Source: Nautilus pompilius
Taxonomy: Eukaryota > Mollusca > Cephalopoda > Nautilida > Nautilidae
Length of the DNA: 64,000 nt
NCBI GenBank assembly: GCA_018389105.1
Contig: JACATO010001720.1
Location: forward strand, 1-64,000
Direction: 5' to 3'
A program made the translations under genes and the position numbers. Below the pieces are notes generated by a model. It saw nothing but the letters and a program-made list of their open reading frames with translations, had not been told where the DNA came from and did no database searches. Positions 50,901-64,000 of the stretch are shown piece by piece (positions within the stretch are counted from its first letter, which is position 1; each line of letters begins with the position of its first letter).

Positions 50901-53097
50901 TGATATATAAAAGCTGTCATCTTAAAATTTGCTGTCATTTTTTTGCTCATTGAATTTAAAGATTTTCTGTTATTATTTAAATATATATTGAAGAAAGAAA
51001 GAAAAAACACAAAACCGCAAATATCCCGGAACATTTCTCACATGTTCCAAACAATTTGCTTTCATTGAAGAGCTACTTGTCCCTTTAAAGAAGAAATCAA
51101 TAGGTAAACAACTAACGTTTCTTTTAACCGGAACCGGTAAACAACGATTTTACTCTCATCTCATTGTGGAGGACGGCGCAAGATTGGAAAATAATTACTC
51201 AAATTGTACATCTCCTTTTAGGTTTGGCGCCTGTTTCTACTAATAATTGTCCATTCCTTTCGGAATCTAGTAGAAGGGTAATAAAAGAAGACAGCACAGA
51301 AACGAATAACTTAAATCAAGGGCGGTGGTATAACGCACCGCTAAATGCTACGCTTCGAGTTCGATTCCAGCAAGGGATTGATTGGTTCGGTTTATCGTAC
51401 CTTCCCGATAGGATTTTCCTCTTAAATGCCGGGACTCACGTGATCCCCTCGCCCGAGTTGTCTCCCTTCTAAAACTCGGCGTACGGCATAACAATAAGAT
51501 TTTAAACAATAAATGAACATTCCAAAATATACTTTAGTTTATTGTCGACGACAATAAGGACACAAATAAACTCGTTTATATTACAATTAGAAATATAGCC
51601 GTTTAAAGAAAAAAAAAACAGTCGTTTCCGACAATATTTGATGACACAGTTATTTATAGAAAGACAATGCGTAAGAGAATGCAATTAATTTTTTGGTGAA
51701 ATATCGAAGCCATTGTTTTTCTATTTGATGTCTCATCATCACAAATGAGCTCGAACTTCCCCAGAATTAGCTCTCCCAGTTCACGCACGTACTCACACCG
51801 GCAGCACAAACGGCTCACGCAACACGACTGGATTATTAAAATGTACAGCAAAGGCTTTGTTCAAACAGACGTTGTTTCTACCTGCAAACAGGTGCGTACA
51901 TATACGATTTACTCTACTGAACGCATATGTTTATGTTAATAGATCGATTGTCGACTGACAGGTGAAAGCGGACTTTTTACTATGCATAATCCAACAAAAG
52001 AAAGCACACACGAAAGCAGTCCTGCAAATTAATGAATGTTTTGATTTATTCTAATGTCGCCAAAGTAAAACTATAAGTGGACACAAAGGTTTTATTAACT
52101 GGAATATAGCGTGAGCGGGCAGCGATGTGAGTGAAATATTATATCGGTTTTCTGATTAATTCACAAAGTTATCGAGAGAATGTAATAAGCGATGTTTATA
52201 AAATTATATATTTGATATTTTTTGGAAAAAAATCTTGTGATGTATAAATGTCATATGGATTAATGAAGTGATCTATGAGCTCTTATTTTATTGTTGAGTC
52301 GACAGTTGTTGTTTACATACACAATATTATAATCATATGTTGGCATAGATGAGGTCGCAAGATATTTTTTTTTATTGTTATCTATGTCATTGCAGCAAAA
52401 GCAGCAAAGAAAAAAAATCAATCAGGAAACCCATACAGCTTGCAGGAAAGATGCCAAGGATGTATATCTACCCTCACTGGTCATCGAACTCAGGAACTCG
52501 ACATGTCAGTAGTGTGAATGTAGGATACCGACCACCTCAAAGCAGCCTCTAAAATGACTATAATTTTTTTAATTGATTTTAATATAAATTTGTACGTAAC
52601 AGATTTATTATTCTCAATTGCAAAGATGAAACTTAAACAACTAAAATACAAATGTCAGTTTTCTGCAAGTTTAAATAATAGTTGATTATCTGTTTGAAAG
52701 CAAATATCTTATAGCAGAGAACAGTGTATAATTATCATATGAAAGTGAATGTTACAACACTTTTTCCCTAATGTTTTTTTCGTTTTACATGAAGATACAT
52801 ACGTGTCAAAGACAGTTCAGGGACCAGCTTTGTTTAAATACTGAATATTTAAGGTGGTTGAACACTTTTTTGATTCACTGTATCTATTAACCCAGAAATA
52901 CAAATTTCTATAGTCATTTATTTGCCACTGTTAAAGAAACTAGTATGTCTAAAGCATTATTTGAATGCCTATTTATCAGCCAGTAAGCGAGTTTCTTGTG
53001 CCAATAAATGGTACAAGGAATAACAATATAACTCGCCGTTAAGCTACCTGGTTCACTTAATTAATGTCTCTAACTGTCGCTCTTAAACTTTCGGGTG
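47975..53097. other. AT-rich intergenic DNA, nothing recognised
   Basis: Contains a short CA run (49085), CAA repeats (50800), a single TGACGTCA (50363-50370) and one SINE-like trace. Open frames are short and without motifs. Confidence 0.5.
51320..51372 (+). repeat. tRNA-like SINE trace
   Basis: GGCGGTGGTATAACGC (from 51321) resembles the 5' part of SINE tRNA heads, and GAGTTCGATTCC (51357-51368) is a perfect B box. Confidence 0.4.
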
Positions 53098-53185
53098 GCG
53101 CAGTAGTTCAGTGGGTAGTACTAAGTACTAGCTTTAAATACTAAGATCTATGGCTCGAATCTGTTTCCCGGTTGGCTCGTTAAAT
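53098..53185 (+). repeat. tRNA-like SINE trace with A and B boxes
   Basis: TAGTTCAGTGGG (53104-53115) fits the RNA polymerase III A box and GGCTCGAATCT (53152-53162) the B box, at near-tRNA spacing. The sequence between does not make a convincing cloverleaf, so a tRNA-derived SINE is likelier than a tRNA gene. Confidence 0.45.
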
Positions 53186-53552
53186 GGTTAATTCCCGCAT
53201 ATTTGTGTTTACAGATTTTCTGAAAATTCTAAATGCGTTTATTTTGCTTCGGGAGGGGGAAAATTCTCTGCCTAAAAGAAGTATTCAAAAATTTTTTTTT
53301 GTCATCGATTTAATTACATTTCTCATAAAAATTTGGTTTGTCATTGGATTCTCCAAATTTTTCAAACAATTATGCAATTTAAAATAACGCATATTTTAAG
53401 CGAGTTACGCTGCATTTTGACGTAAAAGAACAACGTATTTTTGTTTTCCCTTCACTGAGACGTCAGTAATTTAAGCCACTGGTTAGTCACGTGAGAAAGT
53501 CCACTGAAATGATCTGATCGTTAACAAATAAATTGTTACCATACATAACTTA

Positions 53553-53554
<2 letters not shown>

Positions 53555-53615
<61 letters not shown>

Positions 53616-53641
53616 ATCTCTCTTCATCTCTCTCCATCATC

Positions 53642-53716
<75 letters not shown>

Positions 53717-53746
53717 ATCTCTCTCCCTCTCTCTCTCTTCTCTTCT
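53555..53746 (+). repeat. CT microsatellite (opposite orientation to the GA blocks)
   Basis: (TC)n with CATCATCAT and CCATCATCT interruptions, ending in TTTTAAAAAAAAA. No TGACGTCA seen inside. Confidence 0.95.
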
Positions 53747-53814
53747 TTTAAAAAAAAAACTTATTATTTATCAAGAATTACTGACATTTTCCTGTAATTT
53801 ACTGTCAAAGAAGA

Positions 53815-54525
53815 ACACTTTACATAATATACACGGGAATTTACTATTAATCATGGACTTTACATGATATTTACTGGTATTTATTGTTTAAAAGCCTTTT
53901 AAATGACAATTACATGTTTTTTTTACCAGTATTTCTTGATGAATAAGAACATTAAATAATATTTATTGCAATTTATCATTCAACAAGGCATCTACATGGC
54001 ATTCACTAACAACGGACTTTATATGATATTTACAACAATTTACTGCTAAATGAAGAATTTTCTTGATATTTACGATAGGTTATTTTCTGAAAAGGAAAGA
54101 ACTTACGTCACATTAACTACAAGATCCTGATAAAGTAAAGTTGTTTGATAATGAAGAAATGCACATTGTATATTTATGAGCATGCGTTGATAAAAAAGAC
54201 CAGTAAAATTTACAAAATTTGCATATAAATGACGACTTTACATAATATTCACGGGCATTTAACGAAGGATAGCTTCGCATAGTGTTTACTTAGAAATAAA
54301 GGTGGACTTTACATTATTTTCTGATTAAGAATTATTTTGCATAATATTTATGGGCATTTACTAATAACGGAAGACATAACATAAAAGCTATTAGTATTTA
54401 CTGATAAAGATAAATTTTACGTTATATTCATAAGTACTTGATGGTAAATATGAACCTTATATGACATTATGGAAATCTTTTATATCAGAGTACATCACAC
54501 GGCATTTACTGGTATAGAAGAACAG
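53815..54525 (+). repeat. Old, diverged ~40-bp minisatellite
   Basis: About fifteen loose copies of a unit like CTTTACATGATATTTACTGG then TATTTACTGATAAAGAAGAA. Clear examples start near 53818, 53860, 54028, 54230, 54340 and 54490. Copies differ by many substitutions and length changes. A similar rhythm (ATCATGTAAAATCTGAACCT) appears near 63160-63260. Confidence 0.65.
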
Positions 54526-57500
54526 CAATTAATATCATTGTCTTTGTCGGACTTTGAAATGTTATAATTCAATAATGAGAAAAATTCAGTTATTTTAAAA
54601 TGAAAGTATTGTATTTACATTTTGTACAATTTTGAAATTAATAAGAACAAAGATGGTAAATAAACGTCAGTGAAACGCGATTTATAAAAATTGCATAACT
54701 AAAAAGAATATTTTTTGCGCATTATTATGTCAGTATCTGATCTGACTACAAAGAGAAATATTACCATTACTGTAAGAGATAGAAATACATTGTATAACGA
54801 TGTTCCAGTCGACAAACTAATGTTAGGTACAAATCTCACGCTGCTGAATGGCAACCACAGTGATGTGAAGACCTGGAATATATGTGCCTATCATCTTTTA
54901 ATTTTAAAATATGTAAAAGAAATTACTGCATTTCCAATTCCAAAGAGCAATTTCAGGTTGCAAAGACACCTACACAATTCACTGTCGAATGGGATTTTTG
55001 TGCGAAACATAATATTGTAATTTAGCTGTTTTCACTGCCTAAGTACATTGCTCTCTTGTACACAAGGCACAATGCAGATTTATGATGTATTCCATTAACG
55101 GTGGTCCTGGAAACCAATCTCTTGAGCAGAGATTAGCTCCGATGTTACATTTAGGATAAATAAAACTTATTGTGTCAAAACGAGCTGCTCCATGTTTGGT
55201 TGCACACGGAGGCGAACAGAATTTCCTAGAGTCGGCGATTAGTACATTGGGTGACCAGGTTTAATGTGATCAATAAATGGTCTGATATCCCACTAAATGA
55301 TGGCTGCATTGATTAGATCAGCGATGATGGTCACTCTGTGTCAGTAACAAATAACGGTGTTTTCATTTAAATATTTATGCCGAATTCATTGCTTTTTTTT
55401 TTGGTACAAAAATTATTACGCAAATAGTGTTTCCTTTAGTTAAGAGGAAGAATTTTTTATAAGGTTTCAGATACAGACACATTAGTAGGCTTAAATTAAT
55501 TAATTTCTTTTAAATACTTGTTTTAATGTAAAGATATCGCGTCTTGTAACGTGGATTTTTAGACGAAGGGTTTTGTTTTCCGTGGTAATCATCCTTATTG
55601 TTTGGCTATGAGGGATCACGAGCGGAGATGTCAGGGTGGGAACGGGGTACGAGTAGGTTCATCCTCGGCCTCAGAAGATGATGCCAGGACGTTGTCAGGT
55701 GGGTTCGGCACGACGATCATTTATCTGATACCAACGTTCAAGAACCAGCCTTCGGAAAGCCGAAGCCATGTACTTATAGCAAGGAGCTTGCCGTCATGCT
55801 CTGCCAGTCGGTCTCGTATGAAATGTGGGTCCCGTTCCCATGACGGTCTTTGCCACTCTCACTTCATGATGTCTCCGCGCCACGTCCGGAATCGTTTTGT
55901 TTATTGCATTTGTCCGACGCGCACACACTAATACTACTGCCACGTGCCGAAAGTCTAACGTGGAAAACTTCTGTTTTTAGTTACAGTGTGTTACCCGCAA
56001 ATGGTTAGATCATACGGCTAGAATCGCTTCTGCAAGTTTGTGGTTATGTGAAAAATCTGCAGTTTCGAGCCAGTTACACGGCCATCTTCATGGATAAGAT
56101 GATCGAACACAGTCAGCGCTTTTAGGAACGGTCCGGATTCCATTGGAATTCACAGCCAAGCTCTCGCGAATGGTTTCGAGTTTTTACTGAATGGGTGGCC
56201 ATACTCGCGCACCAGAACAGGTCGGGTAGATCACCTAACCTGGCGCGGAACCGCGAAAATATCTAGATTGCAGCAGTGGGCACGAGGTTTACCGCGCGAA
56301 GTAAACATTCTCTGCTATGTAGATCTCCTGTTGCTCATGTTATCCAAAAATAAGCAGAACGTGAAATTTCTGAAAATTATAACTGACATCTGTGAATTAT
56401 ATCTTGCCTGCTACTCGCGAAAATACCGAAAGGGTGCCCTCCACAGAGAAACATTGACAGTTTATTTCATTTCCGTTCAACTGACATTTATTAATCAAAA
56501 TATATGTCGAGTGAATTTACATGTAAATTAGCATACTTAAGTATTATTTGGACATTAATGATACAAGTTAGAGAATATTTAATATACTGCATCTACTACT
56601 GACAACTCACCAGTGACAACAACTCTTGAAAACATTTCCTACAAAGTAGCCTGCACCAGTTGTGACGTCACACAAGGTAGTTCAATTTTTTTTTTTAAAA
56701 AAAGACATTTTTAAGCTACCTATTGAATAACTGTTTCGAGTTGATTTTGCTATTCTTGATTGATTTGAAAAATGGACCAGCAGAAAGCAGATAATTTATG
56801 AGTTATTGCCATCAGGAAAGAGATTACACTTTTCTGATATACCTTTCTATAAATATAAGAAGCGTACCGTATCCAATGATATAATCGGATTTGTGAAAAA
56901 AACCCTGAAAGGTTATAGATTAAATTATTTAGAATTAAGGTGTGCATATTAAAGAATGGTCACTAAAAGTTGGGGCAAGAAGTAAACTATTTGAGTTTTT
57001 TTTAAAATGTATTAGTATTGTTATATTTATTATTATTATTAACAGCAAAAATAGGTTTTATCCGGATCCAGTTGTACTTTTTTTACTCTTTTTAAATGAA
57101 CTGCAAGCATCCGTCAAGTGATTTCACCAGTCAATAAAAAGATATCTCAGTAGATGTAACATAGATAAAAATTAAGGGAAAACGTGGAGAGCAGACAGAC
57201 AGGAAGCCATACCAATTTTGGCTTTCCATACTTTCCTATATTGTACCTCGTGACTCGGTCTAGTACCGAACCGATCAGGTGTTTGCAGAATCGTTTCCGG
57301 CGCAAAGAATCTTAAGATGAATCTATAAGATGGATGCCCACTGATCTAAACCTTCTCGCTTTATGTGACAAAAAAAAAAAAATAAGTATCTGTTTCCTTT
57401 GGCTTTGTTTTTAAACTTCAAAAGACATCTAGACTCGTCTTTATGATTTCTTGCGGTTCCCGTTCCGTTATTTTTTCATGGTCGAACGGTAATATCGAAG

Positions 57501-58489
57501 AATCTTGTACGCAAAGTAAAAGAAATCGATAGCCGAAAAGGAAGATTATAGCCTTAGAATGATGCTTCTATCTATAGAGCTTTGCCCCGGCAGAACCGTC
57601 TTATTAAAATGACACCAAAGAGACAGAAAACTCTAAAAGATAATTTTACAAAAATACTGCACATTACTTGTTATTAAGAAACTTATTAGATCATTCATAG
57701 CGACGTTGTATACAATGCGAGATAGATTCTTCTCGAAGAAAATCTAGAAGATGCACTTCAATGGAACGCTACGGAAGCTGATATACATCTCAACTTCAGT
57801 GGATGATCCCCCAAAACACGCTGGTAGATAGATAATACAAAAATATACACCATTAAAGAAAAAAAAAGAGTACACGTTATGAATAGGTATTTTTTTTTTA
57901 AAAAAAGAGAAAGTAGTAGTCAGATTTTTTGTAGAATTGCAATGTGGGGAGGTTTCCTTATTTATCGGCGGGGATAAACTTGTTTCACATTCTATGAACT
58001 TCGACTTGGTGTTGGGTTAACTCATCACACGAATATCGAGCCCAGTCTGTAAGGACAATCTTTACGATCATGATATACAACGTGGCTAAAAAATCCCGAC
58101 ATCTCTCTACAAATAAATATTTTACACTTCTAATTAAATTTGAAGTCACTTTATATTGCACTTTTACCGCAAAAGTTCGGGACAAAAATATATATTTACA
58201 AAATAGCTAAAAATATTTATTTATTAAACGATCAACGAAAATTACTCTTCATCAATCACAGATAATATCAGAGGAATAGGTTAAATGGAAATTGTTTTTT
58301 ATTGGTGTAAAAACAACAACAAAACAAACAGGACGAAATCAGAAAACAAGGAATTCTAACACAGAGAATAAGAACATAAGTGAATTAAAGGTGATTAGAA
58401 GATGGGATTCCCCTAACGGCATCAACAAAATCAGTGAAAGTCCACTGTCTTATCAGAGAGATTTGCAGTTTTTGGAATGATTTTAAAGG
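54526..58489. other. AT-rich intergenic DNA, nothing recognised
   Basis: A 101-codon plus-strand frame (54715-55020) and a 109-codon one (55602-55931) have no motif I know and biased but not clearly coding composition. A single TGACGTCA is at 56663-56670. T/A tracts occur near 56690 and 57892. Confidence 0.4.
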
Positions 58490-59170
58490 TGAAGGAAGGC
58501 AACACGTGCTCTTAGAGGATTCCAAACGTTTTGGATAGAATTTAACTCAGGAGAACCTGCTGCCCATATCATACAGGTGGTGTCTTCGGCTCGGCCAGTT
58601 GAGAGTTATCCATTAAATTGAAGACATCTTTAACTGCACCTGCGAATGCTTTGACATAGGCATCCAGAACTTTGTTCATGCATCTCCTGGTCCACACGCT
58701 GGTCTGCAACCACCAAATAAAATTCCTGCCCAGACCATCATAGCTCTATCACCGTAGTGACCCTTTTCCATGGGGTTTGTGGGATAGTTACGTGTTCCAC
58801 GCTCCCCTGGAAGTAATTCTATCTTGACTCATCAGCAAAAAGGACATGGTTCCATTGACGTTCTGTCCAAGCGACGTGTTGGCGATACTAGTCCAACTGC
58901 TCCTGTTTATGGCGGCGAGTCAAGGGGCCACACGGCCTTGGGTCGTGTCCTGAAGAGTTCTCGTTCGTGTAGTCTCTTACGTTTGATTGAGGCTGACGCC
59001 AATCTTCCTGTGGCTGCAGAGACACCGGAAAGAAGTCGAGTCGGTGCTGAAGTTTCGCCTCAAGCCGGAAAATGACACATGGCGAGTAACTGTCAGAGTT
59101 GTGGCGTGTTGTCGACCTCGAACTAGTATTCAAACAATATCGAGACGCATTTAAAACTTTCTCCACAACC
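58490..59170 (-). pseudogene. Decayed Tc1-like transposase relic (lineage 3)
   Basis: On the minus strand I can read GPLTRRHKQEQLD (~58890-58930), RQWNHVLFADESR (~58825-58865, first catalytic D region), a GDRAMMVWAGI-like stretch (~58715-58755), FAGAVKDVFNLMD (~58610-58650, second D) and WAAGSPELNSIQNVW (~58520-58565). In the last, the catalytic E of the family's IENVW motif is Q. Several stops and frame changes separate the blocks. It differs in sequence from the other two Tc1 copies in this window, so it represents another lineage. Terminal repeats were not found. Confidence 0.85.
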
Positions 59171-62100
59171 GAGTAACCACATTTCTGTTCACGTTTAGCA
59201 ATTCTGGGTCTGTGACTTCTGAACTCCCTTCCCCCCTACCAATGGCTCTCCACCTCAGACAATCTGCGATTAACCATTAACGGAACCAAAGTTGATACCA
59301 ACAGGAGCCAGTTTTTTTCATCTCTTTACAGCAAAGCTAATTAGCATGCCTCTACTGAAACCAATTTGCATATTTCTTTGATAAACGCTGCCACCTGAAG
59401 ATGGGCTTGTGTTTTGCATTCGCTGAATAAAACCATTTTGGAAATATCTTGTTTGTGGCCTAACTTTTAGAAAGCAAAATATTGTTTGATTTATGACAAA
59501 CTGTCTTTTCTTTGATTTTTTTTCGCTGATCAGTGATTACATTCTAATGCTATAATACAACTGATAATTAATTAATTATATTAAACCGCGAATTAATAAA
59601 TTTATTTGTATTATCTAATAAATCATAAAAAAAAATATTGCGGGAAATTTCTTGTTTTAAAAAAAGATATTTCACAATTCTAGGACCCGTTCTGTATACT
59701 TTAAATGCCTTCAGCCATATTGTGTTAACTCTTCCCCCCCACCACTGGCGAGTTTATTCCTTACTTATATCACAACATAAAAGCACTAGTTAGTGTTTGC
59801 GTTCGGCTGGTTGTATATTTAGGTAAGGAAGTCGTAACCCAAAACACACGGGGGCTGGAGCGATACTGATCTGTCGTCACGAAGTTGCTCTGTTGATGGA
59901 GATGCTGTGAGCCACAGCCTCTAACCCGTTCCGAGTAAGACAGATCTGATGGCAGCAGTCGATGTAACGTTGTAGACAAGATACCGTAATGTCTGACTAT
60001 TAAAAAAACACTTATAGCTGTTACATACAATCTGACGCTGCCGTTCTAAACAGGTATTCGATACGTTAGTTAACCGTCTGGTAAACTCGCTTCCCCCCCA
60101 CACGAAACTTTAGGAAAGACAGCTGATTTTTTTGATTTTTTTTTTTGTTGTTGAAGGAATGTTTAAACTAATTTGTATAGTGTTTTTAAAAAAATCTGAC
60201 TAAAATATTAAAGCATCAGTTTCAAAATTTAAATATCGCAGAAAAAAAGAAAAAAAAATTCCGTACGGGGATAAGATGAGAAAAATTGTCTTAAATTAAA
60301 CTATGCGCATAATTATGAGGCTGAGTGAACCAGATGGTTGATGGATTTCACATATGGATTCTTAAATGTATGTGACCTTTTAATTCTTTGAATCAGCAAT
60401 GCACTAAGACGCTGAAGTTGGGCAAACTGATTAAATTTCAAAACTATTCGTATTCGAAAAACTGCTGCTGTCAGGAAGCAAATATTGCCATGCTTAGAAT
60501 TTCAGGAATTTGAACTAAAAAAACAACAACAACAAGTTAAAATTCGACATCTTTGGAGCATCCGAAAAGACGGGTTTCTGGTAGAGAATTAAGCTTTTCG
60601 AATCAAGTTATCATTAATTTATTTAAGATTGGCTTTTTTTTTTGTCACTTTAATGTTCCAAATATCTCTCTCAGGAAAAGATTTCCAATTTTCAGATAAA
60701 CCTGATATGCCATTATCTTTCGTTCTGCTAGCCGACTAAACGAACCAACGCGGCTAAATCCCACCATCTCCACTATTCAATAGTTCAGGCAATCGTTGCT
60801 TTTATAATAATCAAGTTAACATGGAATAATATGGCGATCTTTCGCAACAAGGTGTCCAGAACCTAGGAGGAGATGGTCTAGCGGCCTATCTCTCGTAAGA
60901 TATTAGTGCTTAGAATCTAATTAGAAAAAAACCCAGGAAGAATTTAAAGGAAAGAAAACGATAGACAAGGAAAATAAAAGGCCCCCACATTTTCCCTGTT
61001 ACTGTTCTCGTGTTTTTGAAAATATCCGAAAATATTCTTGTGTTCAGTAATGCATTTGAAAAGACAGACAAAGAAAATACTCTTAAGTTCCAATTTCTTC
61101 ACGCGCAGACCTGTGTAATGACACGTGATTTCAACATATCAGTACCTGTCTAGCCACCACCTAGCAACCGCTGACGTCACGATTTAAAGCTCTCATTACA
61201 CGGGGCGTACACGTGAACAAACTAATTTTCATCTGTTTACTTGCGCAGGTAAACAGAATTTGTCAGATCGTCCAGTTGTGCCATTTGTACTCGTTACTTG
61301 GATATTTATTTCGGTCAACAGGACGCGGAGCATATGACATGCTGGGGCGCTGATCGCGGGTACAGAAACAGATACGGATAAGATGTTAAACATCTAATTA
61401 AACTCAACGATCTCTTTTATGGAAAAAAAAAAGAAACACAAGAGGAAAGAAAACAAAGATTGCTTACAAGTAGAAATAATTGTAACAAAAAAAAGGCAGT
61501 GTTCGCCCGTGGCAACCTCTATAATTACTTGTGTTGTTGTGCATCTGTTTATCTATCTATCTATTTATTTCCTTTCGCTTCCAGGAGAGATCAATCAAAG
61601 AACACCCACCCACCCACCCCCCGTCCTGAACTGTTTCCATCTTTCTTATTATTGTTGTGACATTTTCCTCTTTTCTAATCGACAGCTGACACCGTTCAAG
61701 TGTCTCGGGAAAATATCCTTCTTCCGCTTTGCTTTCAGACGGGAGATCTTCATCAATAGAGTTAAACAGAAACATTTTACTCAAAATACAGTCGTTGTAA
61801 TAAATCTTAGGCACACTAGATGTTCTAGCTCTCTTTCTAAATAGGGATAAATAGTAACGGACTCTCACCATTTTAGAAGCAAACGTAGATACGCTGGCAA
61901 TAAAGGAATGGTGGTTAGTTGGTTTTAATTAATCTATTCGCAATTTTAAGAATATTAGTGTTCTTACGCAGGACCGAAACAACAAACGAAAACCAGTTGT
62001 TACATTTTGGAAAAAATAAAAACAAACTATCAAGTGTATGCCTAAAATACATTTAAGACGAAACTTGTAGAGTGGCTACAATTTTTAATAAACACTGTCA

Positions 62101-63508
62101 ATTAGTAAAGCAAAAACGGGGATACTTATGTACTAAATATTAGTTTAATATTTTTTCCTTTATTTATATGGATAGCTTCTCCGCTGAGCTTCTTTATAAG
62201 GTTGGAATAGTGCAGTGGTAGAACCACTTTTCCCGTAGATAGATGTCAGTTCACATCGTAGCCGCATCAATTCTTTCACCCGCAAATGGACATCCGAAAG
62301 CGCCCTAACTTCAGACACGAGTCTGTATCCTTTTATTTTCTAAAATATCCCAGTACCTGCCCAGTCAGGGCAAAAAAAGACATGCGAATCACATCGTGTT
62401 TACCCGCCGTCATAAATATAAGCTGCTAGCAAGAAATCTTTAAGTCATGTACAAGGAATTAATGAACCTAATTGTGGGTGAGATGCATTATGCACTTCGG
62501 TGTTTTTTGTTGCGTATGAATACTTGCTTCAGGAAGTCAGCGAAACTTCCATTACAGAACCCTCGATTGCTCTCTCTTTCGGTTAAATCCCTTCCTATTC
62601 CCGAAAAGTTTTGGCAGTCACAAACAACAACAACAACAACAAAACTTTCTAATCCGTCAAGATTATTGCGATTCACAATTATTGAGAAAGACTGGAATCG
62701 CATGATCCGAATTATTATCGCTAGGTTAACAAAGATCTAACTCGAAATGTGATAAAGATTAGTCTTGTTTTAAAGACTGGATTTTCTTCTTTTGGATTAG
62801 AGTTAATCTAGAGCCAAACAGAAATGCGTCTATTAAAGCCAACTGCATCTTCCCATCGAAATAAAATGGCGATAAAAATTTATAAAACGGGAAAAATAAA
62901 AATTATGTAAATAATAATTTTAAAATCTAAATAATTTTGAAAAAAGATTTGCTAATTTCAAAAACAACAAATTGAGGCCATTAAAAGCAACGTTCATTTC
63001 ACTGATGAAAATGGATTCTTAGCTAACCCTGCTCAGCTCTGGTAGACAACTTCGATAATAGACAATGATTTATAAATACTTAATTCCTTTTTTATTTAAA
63101 TTAATTTAACATCTGAATAATATTGAACATAAACGCATCATATGAAATCTAACTTTATGTCCTTGAATATCATGTAAAATCTGAACCTAATATACTAGTA
63201 AATGTCATATAAAATCGGATTTAACGTTCTTAGTGAATATGAAATAAAGTTTGTCTTTATTAGTAAATAACAGAAATTGTAATGTATATTTTATATAGTT
63301 ACAGACATGACTTATCCTTACTGAATCAACAGAAACTAGATTTTGTCCAGCGAAATTACACATGTTCTGCAAAAGTATGCAAAATAAAAGAGAAAAAAAT
63401 CTATTTGACTAAGCTTTCACGTGTACGTCAAGAAAGGCACTTCCAGAAACGTCTTTATAAAAACATTGACCACGTGTCTATAAAGCTATGAAAAATCAAC
63501 CATTTTTA

Positions 63509-63510
<2 letters not shown>
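59171..63510. other. AT-rich intergenic DNA, nothing recognised
   Basis: Holds poly-T and CAA tracts, a TGACGTCA at 61172-61179, one SINE-like trace (62205) and a loose repeat rhythm near 63100-63260. No gene supported. Confidence 0.4.
62205..62262 (+). repeat. tRNA-like SINE trace
   Basis: TAGTGCAGTGGT (62208-62219) is a good A box. The B box position (CAGTTCACATCG, 62247-62258) is degenerate. Confidence 0.35.
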
Positions 63511-63555
<45 letters not shown>

Positions 63556-63697
63556 TGACGATATGACGTCAGTACAGAGAGAGATAGAGAGAGAGAGAGA
63601 TGGAGAGATGACGATATGACGTCAGTACAGAGAGAGATAGAAGAGAGAGAGATGGAGAAGATGACGATATATGACGTCAGTACAGAGAGAGAAAGAG

Positions 63698-63734
<37 letters not shown>

Positions 63735-63962
63735 TGACGATATGACGTCAGTACAGGAGAGATAGAGAGAGAGAGAGCTGGAGAGATGACGATATGACGT
63801 CAGTACAGAGAGAGAGGGGAGAGAGAGAGAGAGAGAGAGAGGAAGAGAGAGCTGACGATATGACGTCAGTCATCAGTACAGAGAGAGAGGGAAAGAGAGA
63901 GATGGAGAGAGAGATGACGATATGAGACGTCAGTACAGAGAGGAGAGAGAGAGGAGAGAGAC
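63511..63962 (+). repeat. GA-rich minisatellite with CRE-type units near the right edge
   Basis: Unit GATGACGATATGACGTCAGT followed by ACAGAGAGAGATAGAGAG, repeated about seven times with indels. About six exact TGACGTCA copies (e.g. ~63562, 63617, 63670, 63744, 63796, 63862). Confidence 0.95.
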
Positions 63963-64000
63963 TATATAAGGCAGTGATGATGAAGTTTACTGCTACTATA

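Noticed and set aside
54715..55020. A 101-codon plus-strand frame
   Set aside because: No motif, AT-rich composition like the surroundings, no splice or promoter support.

Overview
The window looks like nuclear DNA from an invertebrate bilaterian, most plausibly a lophotrochozoan such as a gastropod mollusc. The lineage is an inference. It rests on AT-rich non-coding DNA, very large introns with GT/AG splice sites, many GA/CT and ATT microsatellites, decayed Tc1-type transposons and tRNA-like SINE traces. No operons, prokaryotic signals, rRNA or CRISPR arrays were seen.

One gene is secure: a class C GPCR of the metabotropic glutamate receptor family, group II-like (GRM2/3, insect mGluRA), on the minus strand. 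Exon A (26254 down to 24922) encodes a signal peptide and nearly the whole glutamate-binding Venus-flytrap domain. An 8.18-kb intron (24921-16740) follows. Exon B (16739 down to 15685) encodes the rest of the binding domain, the nine-cysteine linker and TM1-TM6. Both exons end at consensus donors and their phases match (phase 1, then phase 0). TM7 and the cytoplasmic tail are not recognisable between 15684 and the left edge, so the gene probably runs out of the window.

The other protein-like sequence is Tc1/mariner. A nearly full-length but dead element (39442-41004) has ~204-bp inverted repeats, and its transposase closely resembles a Tc1 family known from fish and frogs. Two older, more decayed relics from other Tc1 lineages lie at 12974-13640 and 58490-59170 on the minus strand. 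Two unrecognised CpG-rich, ATG-led stretches with good Kozak context and possible donors (3969-4120 and 41947-42008) are weak first-exon candidates on the plus strand.

Tandem repeats dominate the rest: seven GA or CT blocks, three ATT/TTC blocks, an 80-bp repeat (7335-7620), a very homogeneous 56-bp repeat (35833-36380), a 25-bp triplicate (24304-24378) and two highly diverged older arrays. Several GA blocks up to 51 kb apart share a unit with the palindrome TGACGTCA (cAMP response element consensus) followed by GTACAGAGAG. The same palindrome occurs in the 25-bp repeats of the receptor intron and singly elsewhere. This is the most unusual pattern in the window.
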